5,145 nucleotides of DNA from Pseudomonadota bacterium (lineage in GTDB: Bacteria; Pseudomonadota; Gammaproteobacteria; Xanthomonadales; Xanthomonadaceae). The notes under the pieces are model-generated. The model did not search any database and was not told where the DNA came from. It was given only the letters and a program-made list of their open reading frames with translations. The stretch spans positions 1 to 5,145 of the forward strand of contig JAFAFF010000088.1 in the NCBI GenBank assembly GCA_023423605.1, in the 5' to 3' direction. Both the position numbers and the translations under genes were made by a program. How positions within the stretch are numbered: position 1 is the first letter of the stretch; the number at the start of each line of letters is the position of its first letter. Positions 4,758 to 5,145 of the stretch are shown one piece after another.

Positions 4758-5145
4758 ATGAACCCGACCCACACCGACAGCATCATCGGCATCAACTGGG
4801 GCAGCTCGAATTTCCGGGCCTACCTCATCGCTGCCGATGGGCACGCGCGCGATGTGCTGGAGCTGCCGGCCGGCGTCACCATGCTGCAGCGCGACGGCAT
4901 GGCCGACATCGGCAACCAGGTACGCCAGCGCTGGCCGCAGGCCAGCCAGGCCTATGCAGCAGGAATGATCGGTTCCAATGTCGGCTGGACCGATGCCGGC
5001 TATCTCGACTGTCCCGCCGACCTCGATGCCGTCGCCCGCGGGCTGGTCGCCACGCGCATCGGCGATCTTGCCGTCGACATCGTGCCCGGACTGGCCTGCG
5101 TGCGCGAAGCGGACGGCGCGCCGGACATCATGCGTGGCGAGGAGA
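4758..5145 (+). CDS. dgoK: 2-dehydro-3-deoxygalactonokinase, N-terminal part (cut by window edge)
   Basis: Cytoplasmic kinase that phosphorylates 2-keto-3-deoxy-D-galactonate with ATP in the De Ley-Doudoroff route for galactose and galactonate; the product is then split by DgoA aldolase to pyruvate and glyceraldehyde-3-phosphate. 129 codons and one base are present, about 40 percent of the usual near-300-residue length, and the frame is open at the right edge. Seen: GINWGSSNFRAYL at 11-23, the family's N-terminal phosphate/sugar-site block; AAGMIGSNVGW at 67-77, followed by Tyr82 and CPA at 85-87; IVPGL at 108-112; and PDIMRGEE at 122-129. These together are diagnostic of DgoK. The start at 4758 lacks a strong ribosome site, but no upstream in-frame start gives family-like sequence and the start fits the predicted promoter at 4720-4725. 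The aldolase and dehydratase partners would be expected to the right. Confidence 0.92.
   Translation, partial: MNPTHTDSIIGINWGSSNFRAYLIAADGHARDVLELPAGVTMLQRDGMADIGNQVRQRWPQASQAYAAGMIGSNVGWTDAGYLDCPADLDAVARGLVATRIGDLAVDIVPGLACVREADGAPDIMRGEE

Overview
The window is GC-rich DNA in which nearly every position is coding. It looks like a gammaproteobacterial chromosome of the Xanthomonadaceae/Lysobacteraceae, most likely Stenotrophomonas of the S. maltophilia group. The main clue is an inverted pair of GTAG-headed palindromes at 3563-3623 that resembles the SMAG repeats of S. maltophilia. Supporting clues are the gene content and the gene style: a FepA-type receptor, several secreted enzymes with short leaders, and GH43 and dgoK side by side.

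Layout: (1) 1-353, minus strand: N-terminal part of a FepA-type TonB-dependent siderophore receptor, running off the left edge. A Fur-box-like operator overlaps its predicted promoter at 467-499. (2) 640-1767, plus: an exported PPP-type metallophosphoesterase with a complete metal-site motif set. (3) 1914-2966, plus: a PLP-dependent low-specificity L-threonine aldolase. (4) 3069-3431, minus: a small exported glycine-zipper protein, convergent with the aldolase. The 102-bp gap between them holds two hairpins and a perfect 15-bp tandem duplication. (5) 3563-3623: the SMAG-like inverted dimer. (6) 3644-4651, minus: an exported GH43 glycosidase of the exo-arabinofuranosidase type. (7) 4758-5145, plus: the start of 2-dehydro-3-deoxygalactonokinase (dgoK), divergent from GH43 across a 106-bp AT-rich promoter region and cut by the right edge.

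How they may work together: the left end is an iron-uptake transcription unit with its own iron-responsive control. The phosphatase, aldolase and glycine-zipper genes look like separate single-gene units. The right end looks like a sugar-use locus: GH43 would release arabinose (or xylose) from plant-type polysaccharide outside the cytoplasm, and DgoK is the kinase of the De Ley-Doudoroff galactose/galactonate route. The linkage between these two is inferred from the shared promoter gap only.

I found no defence system, mobile gene, CRISPR array, RNA gene or evident new system. The points most worth a second look are the SMAG-like dimer, the Fur-controlled receptor leader, the secreted PPP-type phosphatase, and the shared GH43/dgoK control region.
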